Notes under the pieces: generated by a model
What the model was told of the DNA's origin: nothing
Databases searched by the model: none
Seen by the model: the letters and a program-made list of their open reading frames with translations, nothing else
Part shown: positions 7,587 through 16,260 of the stretch, piece by piece
Layout: each line of letters starts with the position of its first letter
How positions within the stretch are numbered: the first letter of the stretch is position 1
Source: Micromonospora sp. MA102
Lineage (GTDB): Bacteria > Actinomycetota > Actinomycetes > Mycobacteriales > Micromonosporaceae
DNA length: 64,000 nt
Assembly (NCBI RefSeq): GCF_025460765.1
Contig: NZ_JAMWEG010000003.1
Location: 310,001 to 374,000, forward strand
Reading direction: 5' to 3'
Translations under genes and position numbers: made by a program

Positions 7587-8501
7587 ATGACGACACCGCT
7601 GACAGGGAAGATCGCGCTCGTTGCCGGCGCGACCCGGGGCGCCGGGCGGCAGATCGCCGTCCAGCTCGGCGCCGCCGGGGCCACCGTCTACGCCACCGGC
7701 CGTTCCACCCGCGAGCGCCGCTCCGAGATGGGCCGGCCGGAGACCATCGAGGAGACCGCCGAGCTGGTGACGGCGGCCGGCGGCACCGGCATCGCCGTCG
7801 CCGTCGACCACCTCGATCCCGAGCAGGTCCGTAGCCTGGTCGCACGGATCGAGGCCGAGCAGGGCCGCCTCGACGTGCTGGTCAACGACATCTGGGGCGC
7901 CGACGCGCTGATCACCTGGGAGAAGCCGGTCTGGGAGCAGCCCCTCGACGCCGGCTTCCGCACCCTCCGGCTGGCCGTAGACACCCACATCATCACCAGC
8001 CACTTCGCCCTGCCGCTGCTGATCCGCAACCCCGGTGGCCTGGTCGTCGAGATCGGCGACGGGACCAAGGAGTACAACGACACCGAGTACCGGCTCTCGG
8101 TCTTCTACGACCTGGCCAAGGTTTCGGTGAACCGGCTCGCCTTCAGCCAGGCGCACGAACTGGCGCCGCACGGTGCCACGGCCGTCGCGCTCACCCCCGG
8201 CTGGCTGCGCTCGGAGGCGATGCTGGAGCACTTCGGCGTCACCGAGGCCACCTGGCGCGACGGGGCGACGAAGGACCCGCACTTCGTCATGTCGGAGACG
8301 CCGGCCTTCGTCGGGCGCGCGGTGGCCGCCCTGGCCGCCGACCCGGACCGGGCCCGCTGGAACGGGAAGTCCGTGGACAGCGGCGGGCTGGCCCAGGTGT
8401 ACGGCTTCACCGACCTCGACGGCACCCGCCCGCACTGGGCGCGCTATTACGACGAGGTGGTCCGGCCCGGTAGGCCGGCGGACGACACCGGCTACCGCTG
8501 A
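7587..8501 (+). CDS. Short-chain dehydrogenase/reductase, DHRS1-like
   Basis: This 304-residue SDR has a variant cofactor loop GATRGAG at about residues 14-20 and a catalytic YDLAK in VFYDLAKVSVNRL. The usual NNAG strand motif is replaced by NDIWG, as in DHRS1-like SDRs. ATGRSTR after beta-2 contains basic residues consistent with NADP(H). Its C-terminus (about 60 residues after the fold) is longer than a minimal SDR. It converges on the WYL regulator, with the two stop regions overlapping by ten bases. Substrate unknown. Confidence 0.87.
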   Translation: MTTPLTGKIALVAGATRGAGRQIAVQLGAAGATVYATGRSTRERRSEMGRPETIEETAELVTAAGGTGIAVAVDHLDPEQVRSLVARIEAEQGRLDVLVNDIWGADALITWEKPVWEQPLDAGFRTLRLAVDTHIITSHFALPLLIRNPGGLVVEIGDGTKEYNDTEYRLSVFYDLAKVSVNRLAFSQAHELAPHGATAVALTPGWLRSEAMLEHFGVTEATWRDGATKDPHFVMSETPAFVGRAVAALAADPDRARWNGKSVDSGGLAQVYGFTDLDGTRPHWARYYDEVVRPGRPADDTGYR

Positions 8502-9484
8502 CCGTCCTCCGGCTCCCCGGCGTAGAGGGCGGCCGCGCGGCGGGCCGCCTCGGCGCACCGGGCCCGCAGCTCCGGCGGGTCGAGCACCTCCACCTCGGGG
8601 CCGAGCGCCAGCAGTTGGGCGTACGCCACCTCGACCGACTCGACGGGCAGCCGGAGCACCACCCGGCCCTGCCCGTCGGGCGGGCCGGCGGCGGCGACCG
8701 CCTCGGCGTGGACGAACGGGGCGTCGACCAGGTGCCGCAACGCGCGCAGCCCGGCCGGGGTGAGCCGCACGGTGACCTCGGCCCGGAGGATGTCCCGCAG
8801 GAACGCCTCGGCCTGCTCCCGCCAGTACGCCGGGAGGTCGAAGCCCTCGTCCCGATCGAAGCCCTCGTCGCTCACCTCGACGCCGACCACCCGGTCCACC
8901 CGGTACGTCCGCCACCCGTCGCCGACCCGCCCGACCAGGTACCAGACGCTGTTCTTCAGCACCAGCCCGTACGGCGCGACCGACCGGGTCACCTCCCGCT
9001 CGCCGCGCCGGTAGCGCAGCTCGACCCGCCGGTCCTGCCAGACCGCCCGGGCCAGCTCGGCCAGCCACGGCGGCGGGGCGGACTCCCGGAACCAGCCGGG
9101 CACGTCCAGGTGGAACCGCTGGCCGGTGCGGGCGGGCGCGTCCCGCAGGCTCGGCGGCAGCGCGGCGAGCACCTTCAGCTCGGCGCCGGCCACCGCGTCG
9201 GCCAGCCCCATGTCGCCGGCCGGGCCGGGCAGCCCGGCCAGGAAGAGCGCCTCCGCCTCGTCCCGGGTCAGCCCGGTCAGCCGGGTCCGGTAGCCGCCGA
9301 GCAGGCGGTAGCCACCGGCCCGGCCGCGGTCGGCGTAGACCGGCACCCCGGCGGCGGAGAGCGCCAGCACGTCCCGGTAGACCGTGCGCTCGGAGACCTC
9401 CAGCTCGCGGGCCAGTTCGGCGGCGGTCATCGTCTCCCGCGACTGGAGCAGCAGGATCAGCGAGATGAGCCGGGACGCGCGCAC
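8492..9484 (-). CDS. HTH_11/WYL-domain transcriptional regulator (YafY-like)
   Basis: The 330-residue protein starts with a DeoR-like winged helix (RLISLILLLQSRETMTAAELARELEVSERTVYRDV; given in two parts, residues 4-38) followed by the WYL ligand-sensing domain (VELRYRRGEREVTRSVAPYGLVLKNSVWYLVG has the W-Y-L core near the end) and a WCX C-terminal extension. I chose GTG 9484 because the ATG eight bases upstream is out of frame. It is divergent from the ABC transporter operon at 9587 and convergent with the SDR at 7587; control of either neighbour is plausible. WYL regulators often respond to nucleic-acid or small ligands. Confidence 0.87.
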   Translation of the reverse strand: MRASRLISLILLLQSRETMTAAELARELEVSERTVYRDVLALSAAGVPVYADRGRAGGYRLLGGYRTRLTGLTRDEAEALFLAGLPGPAGDMGLADAVAGAELKVLAALPPSLRDAPARTGQRFHLDVPGWFRESAPPPWLAELARAVWQDRRVELRYRRGEREVTRSVAPYGLVLKNSVWYLVGRVGDGWRTYRVDRVVGVEVSDEGFDRDEGFDLPAYWREQAEAFLRDILRAEVTVRLTPAGLRALRHLVDAPFVHAEAVAAAGPPDGQGRVVLRLPVESVEVAYAQLLALGPEVEVLDPPELRARCAEAARRAAALYAGEPEDGQR

Positions 9485-9586
9485 CCGCCCATCCTGCCCG
9501 GCCTCCGTCGCGGTAGGGCTGTCCCCACCCCGAAGATACGAGGTGACCGTGTGTTGCCCGGACCGCCCGGTGACGAGGCTGGGGAC

Positions 9587-10330
9587 ATGCGAAATCACGG
9601 AGCTGGCGGGCCGGTCGTCGAACTGGCCGATGTGGTGCGGAGCTATGCCGGCGGCAGCGGGACGCCCGCGCTGGCCGGTGTCACGGTCGCCTTCGCGGCC
9701 GGAACGTTCAACGCGGTCATGGGACCGTCGGGGTCGGGGAAGTCCACCCTTCTGCAGTGTGCCGCCGGCCTGGACCGGCCGGACGGGGGGCAGGTCCGCC
9801 TCGCCGGGCAGGAGCTCGGGACGCTGCGCGAGCCGAAGCTCACCCAGGCCCGCCGCCGACGGGTGGGCTTCGTGTTCCAGTCGTACAACCTGATGGAGTC
9901 CCTGTCGGTGTGGCAGAACGTGCTCCTGCCGCAGCGGCTCGCCGGAACCCGGCCCGATCGGGCGTGGGCCCGTGAGGTGCTGCACCGGGTCGGCCTGGCC
10001 GGGCGGGAGGACGACCGGCCCGGGCAGCTCTCCGGCGGGCAGCGGCAGCGGGTCGCGCTCGCCCGGGCGCTCGCCGCCCGACCCGAAGTGATCTTCGCGG
10101 ACGAGCCGACCGGAGCCCTCGACCTCGGCGCCGGCCGGGAGGTGCTCGCGCTGCTGCGCGAGGCGGTGGACGACCTGCGTACCGCGGTGGTGATGGTGAC
10201 CCATGACCCGGCGGCGGCCGCGTGGGCCGACCGGGTCGTCTTCCTCGCGGACGGCCGGGTGGTCAGCGAACTGGCCCAGCCGACGGTGGAGACGGTGGCC
10301 GCGCGGATGACGGCGGTGACGGCCGCATGA
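9587..10330 (+). CDS. ABC transporter ATP-binding protein (MacB/LolD class)
   Basis: This 247-residue ATPase carries Walker [11 protein letters not shown]-loop FVFQSYNLM, signature LSGGQRQRVALARAL, Walker B VIFADEPTGALD and switch His in VTHDP. The sequence around the Q-loop and the GALD after Walker B are typical of ATPases that partner FtsX-like permeases. A GAGG ribosome-binding site lies eight bases before the ATG. It is the first gene of a four-gene operon (ATPase, FtsX permease, histidine kinase, LuxR regulator); its stop overlaps the permease start (ATGA). Such sets respond to envelope-active compounds in Gram-positive bacteria, which is inference here. Confidence 0.92.
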   Translation: MRNHGAGGPVVELADVVRSYAGGSGTPALAGVTVAFAAGTFNAVMGPSGSGKSTLLQCAAGLDRPDGGQVRLAGQELGTLREPKLTQARRRRVGFVFQSYNLMESLSVWQNVLLPQRLAGTRPDRAWAREVLHRVGLAGREDDRPGQLSGGQRQRVALARALAARPEVIFADEPTGALDLGAGREVLALLREAVDDLRTAVVMVTHDPAAAAWADRVVFLADGRVVSELAQPTVETVAARMTAVTAA

Positions 10331-12861
10331 TCCGCCTCGCGATCGGAACGCTGCGCCGCCACCGGGGCGCGTACCTGGGCACCTTCCTCGCCGCGCTGCT
10401 CGCCGTGGCGCTGCTGGCCGGGGCCGGCCTGCTGCTCTTCTCGGTGCTCACCGCCACCCCGCCGGCCGACCGGTTCGAGGCCGCCACGGCGGTGGTCTCC
10501 GGCGCCCGCGAGGTCACCCTCACCACGACGAGGGAGAAGCACAAGAAGGGCAAGACCAAGACGAAGACCAAGACCAAGACCGAACGGCTCAGCGGCGCGG
10601 GGACGCTTCCCGCGGACCTCGCGCCCCGGCTGGCCGCGCTGCCCGGGGTGGCCCGGGTGGTCCCGGATGCCCCCTTCCCCGTCGAACTGGCCACCGCCGC
10701 CGGGCCGCTGCGCGGCGCCGACGCCGCCCCGGTGATCGGCCACGGCTGGTCGTCGGCCGCGCTGACCCCGTACCGGCTGCGGGCCGGACACCCGCCGGCG
10801 GCCGGCGAGGCGGTCGTGGACGGCGACCTCGCCGCCCGGGGCGGCCTCACGGTGGGGGACGAGCTCCGGATCACCACCCGCACGGGAGTACGCAGCCTGC
10901 GGCTGGCCGGCATCGCCGCCCCGGCCGGGCGGGACGCGCTGCCCGCCCAGGGGGCGCTCTTCCTCGCCGACGGTGCGGTGGCCGAGGTCTCCGGCCTGGC
11001 CGGTCCCACCGCGGTGGCGGTGCTCGCCCAGCCGGGCGCCGATCAGGCGGCCCTGCTCGCGGCGGTCCGGGCCCGCGCCGGGGACGCACCGGTGCTGACC
11101 GGGGCGGACCGGGTCCGCGCCGACCTGCCCGGGGCGCTGCCCGACTACATCGGACCGATCTCCGTCTTCGGTTTCACCATCGGCATCACCGCCTTCGCCG
11201 CGATCTTCGTGCTCACCGGCACGGTGGCGCTCGGGGTCCGGCAGCGGCTGCGCGAGCTGGCGCTGCTGCGCACCATCGGGGCGACTCCGCGCCAGCTACG
11301 GCGGCTGCTCGGGGTGGAGAGCCTGGTCCTCGCCGCCGTCGCCGCGCTGCCCGGGCTGCCGCTCGGCGTGCTCGTCGCGCACCTGGTGGCGGCCCGGTTC
11401 CGGCACCTCGGGGTGGTGCCGGCCCAGTTCACCGTGCGGGTCAACCCGGTGGTGCTGTTGCTCGCCGGGTTCGCCGGGGCGCTGGTCACCCTGGTCGCCG
11501 CGCGATTCGCCGGCCGCCGGGCGGTCCGGATCGCGCCGGCCCAGGCGCTCACCGAGACCGTCGTCGCGCCGCGCGGCGGGATGCTGGCCCGGGCCGCCGT
11601 CGCCCTGGTCGCCACGGCCGGCGCGGTCGCCGTGCTGACCTTCGTGCCGCTCGGTGGTCCGTTCGGCATGGGCATGGCCTTCATCTCCTCGGCGCTGCTG
11701 CTCTGCGCGGTCGCCGCGGCCGGCCCGCTGCTGGTCCGCCTGGTCGCCGCGGTGCCCCGGCGGCTCAGCGCCGGCACCGGAGCGGCCGGCTGGCTGGCCG
11801 CCGCCACCACCCGCGCGGAGGTCCGCCGCACCGCCGCCGTGGCCGTGCCGCTGGTGCTGATGTTCGCGATCAACGCGCCGCTGCTGCTCAACGGCGAGTT
11901 GCTCACCCGGCTGGCGGGCGACCAGCAGTCGGCGCGGCTCGCCGGGGCCACCACCCTGGTCACCGGAGCGACCGGCCTACCGCTGGACACCGCGGCGCGG
12001 GTCGCCGCACTGCCCGGCGTCACCGGGGCGGTGGCGACCGTGCCCACCCGCGTGGTGCTCGCCCAAGGAGGCAAGCCCCAGGACTACGCCGCGCAGGGCC
12101 TGCTGCGCACCGGTGCCGACGGCGCGCTCGACCTGGCGGTCGAGTCCGGCGCACTGGCCGGTGACGGCACGTTCGCGGCCAGCACCGACCTGGCCGACGC
12201 GTACGGCTGGCGGCTCGGCGACGAGGTGCCGCTCTGGCTCGCCGACGGGGAGCGGGTAATCCTGCGGCTCTCGGCCCGCTACGCCCGGCATCGCGGCTTC
12301 GGCGAGCTGACCCTGCCGGCCGGCCTGGTCGCCGCCCACGATCCGCGCGGCCTGGTGACCATGGTCGCCCTGCGGCACTCCGACGGCGCGGTGGCCGAAC
12401 GGATCCGGCAGCGCTGGCCCGACCTGCGGGTGGTGCCGACCGCGGCGGCGACCCGTACCGACGACGGCAACCAGCAGGGCGCGTGGGAACTGCTCGTGGT
12501 GGTCTCGCTGGGCTTCGTGGCGATCGCCGTGGTGAACACGTTCGCCATCTCGGCCGCGGCCCGCCGGCGGGAGTTCACGGACCTGCGGCTGGCGGGCGCG
12601 ACCGCCCGGCAGGTGCACCGCCTGGTGGACCGGGAGGGGCTGATCACGGTGACCGCCGGGCTGGCCCTCGGCATCGCGGTCACCAGTGCGGTGGTGGTCC
12701 CGTTCAGCGTCGCTCAGGACGGGGTGTTCCGGCTGGTGGTGGCGCCCGCGACGTACCTGCTCCTGCTCGCCGGGGTCGCCGGCCTGGGGCTGGCCGCGGG
12801 CGCAATCCCGGTCCGGTTCGTGCTCCGGCGGCGCGACCTGCCGGCCCTCGGGGACCGGTGA
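10327..12861 (+). CDS. FtsX-like ABC permease, two-repeat type
   Basis: The 844-residue permease has an N-terminal helix (TFLAALLAVALLAGAGLLLFSV), a large extracellular region, a first FtsX domain (residues about 275-430, including IGITAFAAIFVLTGTVALG and LRELALLRTIGATPRQL), a further helix cluster, a second extracellular region and a C-terminal FtsX domain (REFTDLRLAGATARQVHRL). This is the large no-separate-adaptor permease class. The first extracellular loop holds an unusual Lys/Thr run at about residues 70-88 (HKKGKTKTKTKTKTERL). It is translationally coupled to the ATPase upstream. Export or sensing of an amphiphile is likely; the substrate is unknown. Confidence 0.88.
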   Translation: MIRLAIGTLRRHRGAYLGTFLAALLAVALLAGAGLLLFSVLTATPPADRFEAATAVVSGAREVTLTTTREKHKKGKTKTKTKTKTERLSGAGTLPADLAPRLAALPGVARVVPDAPFPVELATAAGPLRGADAAPVIGHGWSSAALTPYRLRAGHPPAAGEAVVDGDLAARGGLTVGDELRITTRTGVRSLRLAGIAAPAGRDALPAQGALFLADGAVAEVSGLAGPTAVAVLAQPGADQAALLAAVRARAGDAPVLTGADRVRADLPGALPDYIGPISVFGFTIGITAFAAIFVLTGTVALGVRQRLRELALLRTIGATPRQLRRLLGVESLVLAAVAALPGLPLGVLVAHLVAARFRHLGVVPAQFTVRVNPVVLLLAGFAGALVTLVAARFAGRRAVRIAPAQALTETVVAPRGGMLARAAVALVATAGAVAVLTFVPLGGPFGMGMAFISSALLLCAVAAAGPLLVRLVAAVPRRLSAGTGAAGWLAAATTRAEVRRTAAVAVPLVLMFAINAPLLLNGELLTRLAGDQQSARLAGATTLVTGATGLPLDTAARVAALPGVTGAVATVPTRVVLAQGGKPQDYAAQGLLRTGADGALDLAVESGALAGDGTFAASTDLADAYGWRLGDEVPLWLADGERVILRLSARYARHRGFGELTLPAGLVAAHDPRGLVTMVALRHSDGAVAERIRQRWPDLRVVPTAAATRTDDGNQQGAWELLVVVSLGFVAIAVVNTFAISAAARRREFTDLRLAGATARQVHRLVDREGLITVTAGLALGIAVTSAVVVPFSVAQDGVFRLVVAPATYLLLLAGVAGLGLAAGAIPVRFVLRRRDLPALGDR
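10546..10585 (+). repeat. (AAGACN) hexanucleotide run encoding Lys-Thr repeats
   Basis: AAGACC/AAGACG units repeat about six times and encode KTKTKTKTKT in the first extracellular loop of the permease. The block is unusually A-rich for this genome. Confidence 0.8.
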
Positions 12862-12910
12862 CCCTCCGCTCCCGGGCCGCCGCCGGCACGTCGGCGGCGG
12901 CCCGGGCCGC

Positions 12911-12916
12911 TACGAT
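12911..12916 (+). promoter_or_regulatory. -10 hexamer TACGAT before the histidine kinase
   Basis: TACGAT lies seven bases before the GTG at 12924 and could give the two-component genes their own leaderless transcript besides read-through from 9587. Confidence 0.45.
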
Positions 12917-12923
12917 CCGCCGG

Positions 12924-14147
12924 GTGACGACGGCGACCGCCCGGAGCGTGGCGTACCTGACGGCCGGGATCCTCGCCGGTGCGGCCGGATTCGCCTGGAC
13001 GGTGGCCGCGCTGCTCACCGTCGGCCTGCTCTCGGTGACCCAGCTCGGCGGCCCGGTGTTCCTCGGCGCGGCCTGGCTGACCCGCCGGCTCGCCACCGTC
13101 GAGCGCCACCGGGCCGGCTGGGTGCTCGGCCGGCCGGTGGACGAGCCGTACGAGCCGGCCACGCCCGGCACGGTGCATGAGCGGGTCGCCGCCGTGGCCC
13201 GCCAGCGGGCCACGTGGCGGGACCTGGCCTGGCTGGTGGTGTGCTTCCCCGTCGGGCTGGTCACCGGGGTGGTGGGGACGGTCCTGGCCACCGTGCCGGT
13301 GGCTGCCGTCCTCGCGCCCGCCTGGCTGTGGGCGGTGCCGAACGGGAACGCGCCGTGGCCGCTGCGGCCCCTGCTCACGACCACGCCGGGCCGGTTCGCG
13401 CTCGCCGCGGTCGGACTCCTGGTGCTTCCGGTGGCGGCCTGGCTGCTCCGCGTGCTCGCGCAGGGCGTGGCATCCGGCGCGCGGGCCCTGCTGGCGCCCG
13501 GCGCGCACCTGCGTCTCATCAACGAGGCGGCCCGGCTCGCCGAGACCCGCGCGCGGGTCGTCGACGCGCAGGCCGCCGAGCTGCGGCGGATCGAGCGCGA
13601 CCTGCACGACGGTGCGCAGGCCCGGATCGTGGCGGCCGGCATGACGCTGGCCCTGGCGGCCCGGAAACTGCGGGCCGGCGGCCCCGCGGTGTCCGACGTG
13701 GACCTGGCCCGGTCCCAGCTCGACGAGGCCCTGGCGGAACTCCGCCGGCTGGTCCGGGGGATCCACCCGCCGATCCTCACCGACCGGGGCCTGCACGCCG
13801 CCCTCGCCGCCCTGGCCGCCGACAGCCCGCTCGACGTCCGGTTGTCCGGCGATCCGGACGCACGCCATCCGGCCGCGGTGGAGTCGGCGGCCTACTTCGT
13901 GGTCGCGGAAGGGCTGGCGAACGCCGCCAAGCACGCCGACGCGTCCCGCTGCACCATCGTCCTGGCCCCCGGCACGGGCACGCTGACGGTGAGCCTGACC
14001 GACGACGGAAAGGGCGGCGCCGACCTCGCGGGCAGCGGATTGGACGGGCTGCGCCGCCGGGTCGAGGCGCTGGACGGCACGTTGACCCTCACCAGTCCAC
14101 CGGGCGGTCCCACCGTCCTGCACGCGGAGCTGCCATGCGCATCGTGA
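12924..14147 (+). CDS. Sensor histidine kinase, HisKA_3 (NarL-partner) class
   Basis: This 407-residue kinase has four predicted membrane helices (near residues 8-32, 33-52, 100-140 and 155-180), then a HisKA_3 dimerisation domain with phospho-acceptor His228 in ERDLHDGAQARIV and an HATPase domain (VVAEGLANAAKHADAS as N box, DDGKGG as G1). There is no extracellular sensor domain, so it may sense through the membrane or through the adjacent transporter. Two GTG starts are possible: 12924, after a leaderless -10, or 12858, which overlaps the permease stop (GTGA) and adds 22 residues. The response regulator gene overlaps its 3' end by 13 bases. Confidence 0.88.
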   Translation: MTTATARSVAYLTAGILAGAAGFAWTVAALLTVGLLSVTQLGGPVFLGAAWLTRRLATVERHRAGWVLGRPVDEPYEPATPGTVHERVAAVARQRATWRDLAWLVVCFPVGLVTGVVGTVLATVPVAAVLAPAWLWAVPNGNAPWPLRPLLTTTPGRFALAAVGLLVLPVAAWLLRVLAQGVASGARALLAPGAHLRLINEAARLAETRARVVDAQAAELRRIERDLHDGAQARIVAAGMTLALAARKLRAGGPAVSDVDLARSQLDEALAELRRLVRGIHPPILTDRGLHAALAALAADSPLDVRLSGDPDARHPAAVESAAYFVVAEGLANAAKHADASRCTIVLAPGTGTLTVSLTDDGKGGADLAGSGLDGLRRRVEALDGTLTLTSPPGGPTVLHAELPCAS

Positions 14148-14779
14148 TCGCCGAAGACCTGCTGCTCCTCCGGGACGGGCTGGTGCGACTGCTCACCGAC
14201 ACCGGACACGAGGTGGTCGCCGCGGTCGACAACGCCGACGAACTGCTCGACGCCGTCGAGCGGCACCGGCCCGACCTGTCCCTGGTGGACGTCCGGCTGC
14301 CGCCCGGCTTCCGGGACGAGGGGCTGCGGGCAGCGCTCCGGCTGCGGGCCGGCGGGCGGGACACCCGGGTGCTGATCCTGTCGCAGTACGTCGAGCGGGC
14401 GTACGCCGCCGAACTTCTGGCCGACGGTCGGGGCGGGGTGGGCTACCTGCTCAAGGACCGGGTGACCGCGCTGGACGACTTCCTGGACGCGGTGGACCGC
14501 GTGGCGGCCGGCGGGACGGTGATGGACCCGGAGGTGGTGCGCCAGCTCTTCACGCGCAACAGCCGACGGTCCGGCGTGGATGCGCTGACCCCGCGGGAAC
14601 GCGAGGTGCTGGGGCTGATGGCGCAGGGGATGTCGAACTCGGCGATCTGCGCGGCCCTGGTGCTCGCCCCGGTGAGCGTCGAGAAGCACATCACCAACAT
14701 CTTCGCCAAGCTCGACCTGCCGCCGGCCGACGACGCGCACCGTCGGGTCCGGGCCGTGCTCGCGTACCTCAACGGGTGA
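14135..14779 (+). CDS. LuxR/NarL-family response regulator
   Basis: The 214-residue regulator has a receiver domain (acidic pocket ED at residues 7-8, phospho-Asp52 in LVDVRLPP, Lys in YLLKDRV) and a C-terminal LuxR HTH (LTPREREVLGLMAQGMSNSAI, then VSVEKHITNIFAKL). It starts inside the end of the kinase gene, so the two are coupled and form a cognate pair. It probably controls the ABC genes of the same operon. Confidence 0.92.
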   Translation: MRIVIAEDLLLLRDGLVRLLTDTGHEVVAAVDNADELLDAVERHRPDLSLVDVRLPPGFRDEGLRAALRLRAGGRDTRVLILSQYVERAYAAELLADGRGGVGYLLKDRVTALDDFLDAVDRVAAGGTVMDPEVVRQLFTRNSRRSGVDALTPREREVLGLMAQGMSNSAICAALVLAPVSVEKHITNIFAKLDLPPADDAHRRVRAVLAYLNG

Positions 14780-14789
14780 TCCGCCGGAC

Positions 14790-14795
14790 TAGGCT
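14790..14795 (+). promoter_or_regulatory. -10 hexamer TAGGCT, leaderless EI24 gene start
   Basis: TAGGCT lies eight bases upstream of the GTG at 14804, in the 24-base gap after the response regulator. Confidence 0.45.
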
Positions 14796-14803
14796 CTCCG
14801 GTC

Positions 14804-15598
14804 GTGGACGCACCCCGCCTCGCCGCGCCCGTGACCGGCGCCGTCACCCGCTTCCTCGCCGGCGCCGGCCTGCTGCTGCGTGGTCTCGGCCTCTACGTCC
14901 GCAGCCCCGGCCTCATGCTGTTCGGTATCGTGCCGGCCCTGATCTCCGGCGTGCTCTTCGTGGCCCTGTTCGCCACCCTTCTCTACTTCGTGGACGACCT
15001 GGCCGCGCTGGTCACCCCGTTCGCGGACGACTGGTCGGAGACCTGGCGGAGCCTGGTCCGGGTGGTGGCCGGGTTGGCCGTCGTCGGGCTGGCCGGCCTG
15101 CTCGGGGTGCTCACCTTCACGGCGGTCACGCTGGCCGTGGGCGACCCGTTCTACGAGAAGATCTCCGAGCGGGTGGAGGACCGCCTCGGCGGCACACCCG
15201 GCGCGGTCGAGGTGCCGTTCTGGGCCTCGCTGCGGCGCAGCATCCTCGACTCGTTGCGCCTGGTGGCCATCTCCGCGCTGGTCGGCGTACCCCTCTTCGT
15301 GGCCGGTTTCATCCCGGTGGTCGGGCAGACGGTGGTCCCGGTGGTCGGCGCCCTGGTGGGCGGCTGGTTCCTCGCCCTGGAACTGGTCGGCGCGCCGTTC
15401 TACCGGCGTGGCATGCGACTGCCGGAGCGGCGGTCGTTGCTCAGGGCGGACCGGCCGACCACCCTGGGCTTCGGGGTGGCGGTGTTCCTCTGCTTCCTGA
15501 TCCCGCTCGGGGCGGTGCTGGTCATGCCGGCCGCCGTGGCCGGGGCCACCCTGCTGGCCCGTCGGGCGCTGGGGCAGTCCGTCGTCGAGGAGGGGTGA
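14804..15598 (+). CDS. EI24/CysZ-domain membrane protein
   Basis: The 264-residue protein has the EI24 (CysZ-like) arrangement: paired helices LMLFGIVPALISGVLFVALFAT and VVAGLAVVGLAGLLGVLTF, a cytoplasmic stretch with GDPFYEKISERVE, then a C-terminal helix cluster (LVAISALVGVPLFVAGFIPVVG; VAVFLCFLIPLGAVLVMPAA). The GDPFYEK motif is the family signature. CysZ imports sulfate in E. coli, but actinobacterial members are uncharacterised and no cysteine genes are near. The macro-domain gene begins two bases after its stop. Confidence 0.85.
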   Translation: MDAPRLAAPVTGAVTRFLAGAGLLLRGLGLYVRSPGLMLFGIVPALISGVLFVALFATLLYFVDDLAALVTPFADDWSETWRSLVRVVAGLAVVGLAGLLGVLTFTAVTLAVGDPFYEKISERVEDRLGGTPGAVEVPFWASLRRSILDSLRLVAISALVGVPLFVAGFIPVVGQTVVPVVGALVGGWFLALELVGAPFYRRGMRLPERRSLLRADRPTTLGFGVAVFLCFLIPLGAVLVMPAAVAGATLLARRALGQSVVEEG

Positions 15599-15599
15599 C

Positions 15600-16112
15600 A
15601 TGGAAACTGTCCTGATCGAGGGGGACATCACCGCGCAGCAGGTCGACGCCATCGTCAACGCGGCGAACTCCTCGCTGCTCGGCGGCGGGGGCGTGGACGG
15701 CGCGATCCACCGCGCGGGCGGCCCGGCCATCCTGGAGGAGTGCCGGGCGTTGCGCGCCTCCCGCTACCCGGACGGCCTGCCCACCGGCCAGGCGGTCGCC
15801 ACCACGGGCGGCCACCTGCCGGCCCGCTGGGTGGTGCACACCGTGGGGCCGGTCTTCTCCCCGCGCGAGGACCGGTCGGTGCTGCTGCGCGACTGCTACG
15901 CCAACTGCCTCCGGATCGCCGACGGCCTGGGCGCGGCGCGCGTCGCCTTCCCGCTGATCTCCGCCGGCATCTACGGCTGGCCCGTCGAGGACGCGGTGGC
16001 CCAGGCGCTGGCCGCGCTGCACGCGGCCACCCCGACGTACGTCGTCGAGGCGCGGCTGGTGCTCTTCGGCGCCGACACCTACGCGACCGCCGTCCGGGTC
16101 GCTGCGGGCTGA
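15600..16112 (+). CDS. Macro-domain O-acetyl-ADP-ribose deacetylase (YmdB-like)
   Basis: The 170-residue protein is a stand-alone macro domain of the MacroD/YmdB class. It has the ADP-ribose-binding GDITAQQVDAIVNAANSSL region (Asn in IVNAAN), the GGGGVDGAIH loop, and the second phosphate loop SAGIYGWP. It should remove acetyl from O-acetyl-ADP-ribose or reverse mono-ADP-ribosylation in the cytoplasm. A GGAGGGG ribosome-binding site sits inside the end of the EI24 gene. A strong hairpin follows the stop codon directly. Confidence 0.93.
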   Translation: METVLIEGDITAQQVDAIVNAANSSLLGGGGVDGAIHRAGGPAILEECRALRASRYPDGLPTGQAVATTGGHLPARWVVHTVGPVFSPREDRSVLLRDCYANCLRIADGLGAARVAFPLISAGIYGWPVEDAVAQALAALHAATPTYVVEARLVLFGADTYATAVRVAAG

Positions 16113-16140
16113 GCCGGGCCCGCCGCGGGGCGGGCCCGGC
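16113..16140 (+). terminator. 12-bp perfect GC stem-loop directly after the macro-domain stop codon
   Basis: Arms 16113-16124 (GCCGGGCCCGCC) and 16129-16140 pair perfectly around the loop GCGG. There is no U-tract. It ends the EI24/macro-domain unit. A second, smaller inverted repeat (CGGTCCG, 16185-16191 and 16203-16209) lies further down. Confidence 0.75.
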
Positions 16141-16220
16141 AACGGGTTCACCAGGTGATGCGCAGGTTCATCGCTGCCTCCCTCCGGTCCGGTCGTACGC
16201 TACGGACCGCAGTTTTTATG

Positions 16221-16242
16221 CTCAACCTAATTTTAGGTCGAG
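16221..16242 (+). promoter_or_regulatory. Palindromic operator in front of the TetR gene
   Basis: The 22-base segment is CTCAACCTAAT followed by a near-perfect inverse, nine of eleven positions pairing. It lies in an AT-rich patch at the -35 position of the tetR promoter, seven bases before the -10 hexamer. Autorepression by the TetR product is the simplest reading. Confidence 0.7.
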
Positions 16243-16248
16243 CACATG

Positions 16249-16254
16249 TATGCT
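16249..16254 (+). promoter_or_regulatory. -10 hexamer TATGCT, leaderless tetR start
   Basis: TATGCT lies six bases before the GTG at 16261. An in-frame ATG at 16246 overlaps the hexamer itself and would not be in the transcript. Confidence 0.55.
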
Positions 16255-16260
16255 GTCGGG

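Noticed and set aside
6687-9068. 793-codon open frame on the minus strand
   Set aside because: It is antisense to AlaX and the SDR, and merges into part of the WYL gene region out of frame; no family similarity.
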